Under the pieces are notes generated by a model. The model was not told the origin of the DNA. It saw nothing but the letters and a program-made list of their open reading frames with translations, and did not search any database. Positions 6,338 through 7,135 of a stretch of DNA of 7,135 nucleotides are shown here, piece by piece (the stretch's first letter is position 1; the number at the start of each line of letters is the position of its first letter). The stretch covers positions 1 through 7,135 of the forward strand of contig JADGDA010000129.1 of the NCBI GenBank assembly GCA_015228695.1, given 5' to 3'. This stretch comes from Alphaproteobacteria bacterium (GTDB lineage Bacteria > Pseudomonadota > Alphaproteobacteria > Rhodospirillales > Rhodospirillaceae). The position numbers and the translations under genes were made by a program.

Positions 6338-6384
6338 GGCTCATAACCTGAAGGTCGTAGGTTCAAATCCTGCCCCCGCAACCA
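6338..6384 (+). other. Attachment site (attR-type): 3' part of tRNA-fMet (CAT)
   Basis: The 47 bases run from the anticodon stem (GGCTCATAACC), through the extra loop AAGGTCG, the T arm (GTAGG, TTCAAAT, CCTGC) and the acceptor strand CCCCGCA to an encoded ACCA end. This matches the 3' part of bacterial initiator tRNA. Upstream of 6338 there is no D arm or 5' acceptor strand: the anticodon stem partner reads CATGG where TCAGG is needed. So it is a fragment, not a working tRNA. Tyrosine integrases often use tRNA 3' ends as attB. A core starting at the anticodon stem suggests crossover in or near the anticodon loop. The intact gene should lie at the other end of the element. Confidence 0.8.
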
Positions 6385-6388
6385 AATT

Positions 6389-6421
6389 AAGCCCGTAAGT
6401 CCAACGACTTACGGGCTTTTT
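6389..6421 (+). terminator. Intrinsic terminator behind the tRNA-fMet fragment
   Basis: A perfect 12-bp stem, AAGCCCGTAAGT (6389-6400) and ACTTACGGGCTT (6407-6418), encloses a 6-base loop and ends in TTTTT (6417-6421). This is presumably the original terminator of the chromosomal tRNA-fMet gene, left on this side after integration. On the minus strand the tail is only TTAATTT, so termination there would be weaker. Confidence 0.9.
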
Positions 6422-6448
6422 GTTCGCCAACAATCCGAAACGAAATTC

Positions 6449-6470
6449 CCAACTCCGTGCCAACTCCGTG
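6449..6470 (+). repeat. Tandem repeat of CCAACTCCGTG (two perfect copies)
   Basis: Two adjacent identical 11-base units occur at 6449-6459 and 6460-6470, about 30 bp beyond the tRNA terminator. The 11-bp period equals that of the TGTCAACA pair inside the element, so this may be an arm-type site array of another integrase that used the same tRNA. It may also be chance. Confidence 0.7.
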
Positions 6471-6482
6471 TTTGGCATGGCG

Positions 6483-6742
6483 GTAAGCGTCTTCTGCCGG
6501 CTACGGGCGTGACGGCTTGACGGTCAAGCTGCGTCGCGGATCTCGGGGGCTTTGGCGAGATACCAGGGCAGGAGGTCGGCGATACGGTTGATGGGGTGGT
6601 CGGCTATGCGCCCCAGGATATCGCGGAGGTAGGCTTCCGGGTCGAGGCCGTTGATCTTGGCGGTCTCGGTCAGGGTGTAGACGGCGGCGGCGGAAAGGCC
6701 ATGACCATCGCCTTCACTTGCATCAAGATCGCTAAGCCTCAA
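6483..6742 (-). mobile_element. IS66-family remnant: one terminus plus transposase 3' end
   Basis: The sequence GTAAGCGTCTTCTGCCGGC at 6483 starts with the GTAAGCG typical of IS66-family terminal repeats. It lies 41 bp outside a transposase (TnpC) stop codon, a normal IS66 distance. The inner part stops within about 220 bp, so most of the element (tnpA, tnpB and most of tnpC) is missing. The 8 bases that would be the target duplication are GCATGGCG (6475-6482), but the partner copy is not visible. Confidence 0.65.
6524..6700 (-). pseudogene. IS66 transposase (TnpC) C-terminal fragment
   Basis: The minus strand reads SAAAVYTLTETAKINGLDPEAYLRDILGRIADHPINRIADLLPWYLA and ends at a TGA at 6526-6524. 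This is the conserved C-terminus of IS66-family TnpC (family pattern: AAAxYTLxETAKxNGxDPxAxLxxxLxRIADHPINRxxxLLPW). Similarity fades upstream of about 6700, where the expected GGERAAA-type block is replaced by unrelated residues. Only some 55-60 of the roughly 500 residues are left, without the DDE catalytic residues, so it is a non-functional remnant. An open frame continues to 6742 with a TTG but shows no further similarity. Confidence 0.8.
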
Positions 6743-6764
6743 AGATATCGATCCCTAGGCCTAG

Positions 6765-6854
6765 CTTACCCGGGCCCTGGATCGCATTGCCGACCACAAG
6801 ATCAATAGGATAGACGAACTGCTCCCGTGGAACTACACAAAAGACACCGCCTGA
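6765..6854 (+). pseudogene. Second IS66 transposase (TnpC) C-terminal fragment, opposite strand
   Basis: The plus strand reads LTRALDRIADHKINRIDELLPWNYTKDTA followed by TGA (6852-6854), with an in-frame TAG just upstream (6762-6764). RIADHKINRIDELLPWNY is again the terminal motif of IS66 TnpC, but from a different element: residues and codons differ from the minus-strand fragment. Its tail points right, so the two remnants stand back to back with their 3' ends outward. The following bases, to ACGGACG at 6870-6876, resemble the run-up to an IS66 end, but the final CTTAC is absent. It is a dead fragment too short for automated calling. Confidence 0.7.
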
Positions 6855-6914
6855 TCAAGGGCGGGTTCAACGGACGGACACACTGATAACCTTCATGCCG
6901 AGACTTTGCCAAGC

Positions 6915-6994
6915 GGCGCGTATTTGCACCACCCGAATAGCTGAAACGCACCGACAAAAAATCACCCTTGGCGCGCATTATTTGCAATTGGACA
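6915..6994 (-). mobile_element. Possible IS21-family terminus remnant
   Basis: Read on the minus strand from 6994, the sequence begins TGTCCAATTGCAAATAATGC. It repeats a TGCAAATA(AT)(G)CGCGCC motif: plus-strand copies are GGCGCGCATTATTTGCA at 6970-6986 and GGCGCGTATTTGCA at 6915-6928. IS21-family elements have TG-starting ends with multiple internal repeats of this general kind. No istA or istB coding sequence follows, so at best it is a severed end. The assignment rests on recollection of the family pattern only. Confidence 0.3.
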
Positions 6995-7104
6995 GTGACA
7001 GAGGTAGCGCTCCTAGATACATTTACATTGTGGTCGTAGACAGAGTATGGCCTAAAGGGGGGGGGGGGGGGGTGCCACAGGACAAAAAATCTCGGATCGG
7101 GGAA
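6995..7104. other. Non-coding stretch with a homopolymer run
   Basis: No gene, RNA or terminator is recognised between the putative IS21-like end and the last 31 bases. The only visible feature is the G run. Base composition is less GC-rich than in the element genes. Confidence 0.5.
7057..7072 (+). repeat. Homopolymer of 16 G
   Basis: Sixteen consecutive G residues are present. A run of this length is prone to slippage in the cell and to sequencing or assembly error, so its exact length should not be trusted. It lies about 32 bp upstream of a possible transposase start, where length variation could alter expression. Confidence 0.9.
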
Positions 7105-7135
7105 GTGGCGATAAAGACCGTCGGGATCGAGAAAA
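7105..7135 (+). CDS. Possible start of an IS110-type transposase (partial)
   Basis: A GTG at 7105-7107 opens VAIKTVGIEK up to the window edge. IS110-family transposases often begin with a very similar IKTVGID-type strand carrying the first acidic residue of their DEDD site; here the position is E. GGGGA directly in front is too close for an ideal ribosome binding site. Ten residues are far too few for a firm call. Confidence 0.25.
   Translation, partial: MAIKTVGIEK

Larger units (their letters stand above)
1..6384. mobile_element. Integrated phage satellite (PICI-like) or small prophage, right end; left end beyond window
   Basis: The sequence shows a minus-strand block with integrase, unknown gene, AlpA-like regulator, HTH protein, small unknown protein, primase-helicase, iteron-rich inverted repeat and Nu1-like TerS. 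It is bounded on the right by a tRNA-fMet 3' fragment. From knowledge of the families, this gene order is typical of phage-inducible chromosomal islands and P4-like satellites, which carry int, an AlpA-type regulator, a primase-helicase with an adjacent origin, and often their own TerS. It is inference that this is a satellite and not a full prophage, because structural genes would lie left of position 1. The intact tRNA-fMet gene is expected at the unseen left end. Confidence 0.6.

Noticed and set aside
6308..6384. Complete tRNA-Met gene
   Set aside because: Only the 3' part fits. No 5' acceptor strand matching CCCCGCA, no D arm, and the anticodon stem pairs at only two positions.
6802..6987. 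61-aa minus-strand frame
   Set aside because: It runs through the plus-strand IS66 tail and a putative IS terminus, has no similarity I recognise and no good ribosome binding site.

Overview
The window looks like one end of an integrated mobile element in a high-GC alphaproteobacterium, followed by a patch of chromosome filled with insertion-sequence debris. A Rhodospirillales host such as Magnetospirillum is a guess. It rests on GC-rich codon use and on the alphaproteobacterial look of a tRNA-fMet 3' half; no marker gene fixes the taxon.

All element genes lie on the minus strand, so they read from right to left. At the right, a tyrosine integrase (4985-6169) starts about 170 bp inside an attachment site (6338-6384). 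That site is the 3' part of an initiator tRNA (CAT anticodon), followed by a strong intrinsic terminator. A 283-aa protein of unknown function (4126-4977) follows the integrase after 7 nt. After a 121-bp gap comes a tightly coupled operon: an AlpA-like DNA-binding protein (3750-4004), a second small HTH protein (3529-3750), an unknown 105-aa protein (3212-3529) and an 866-aa AEP primase / PriCT-2 / AAA+ helicase fusion (609-3209). Start and stop codons overlap by 1 nt or lie 2 nt apart.

Directly behind the primase-helicase gene is the most striking non-coding feature (430-602). Two perfect 32-bp inverted arms each carry three GGTTTG repeats at a 9-bp period. They flank an AT-rich core of about 33% GC that is bounded by a second symmetric inverted repeat. 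I read this as the element's replication origin, with the primase-helicase as the likely initiator. Next, and cut by the left edge, is the N-terminus of a Nu1-type small terminase subunit (1-243).

The order int, AlpA, primase-helicase, ori, TerS matches phage satellites (PICI or capsid-forming PICI, P4-like) as well as a small prophage. The window does not show whether capsid or large terminase genes follow. In this reading the AlpA/HTH proteins switch the element on or direct excision, the integrase excises it at tRNA-fMet, the primase-helicase replicates it from the iteron origin, and TerS redirects packaging.

Right of the terminator (6422-7135) are an 11-bp tandem repeat, an IS66-type end with the 3' tail of its transposase gene, a second IS66 transposase tail in the opposite orientation, a possible IS21-type terminus, a run of 16 G, and perhaps the first codons of an IS110-type transposase. 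No intact gene is visible there.
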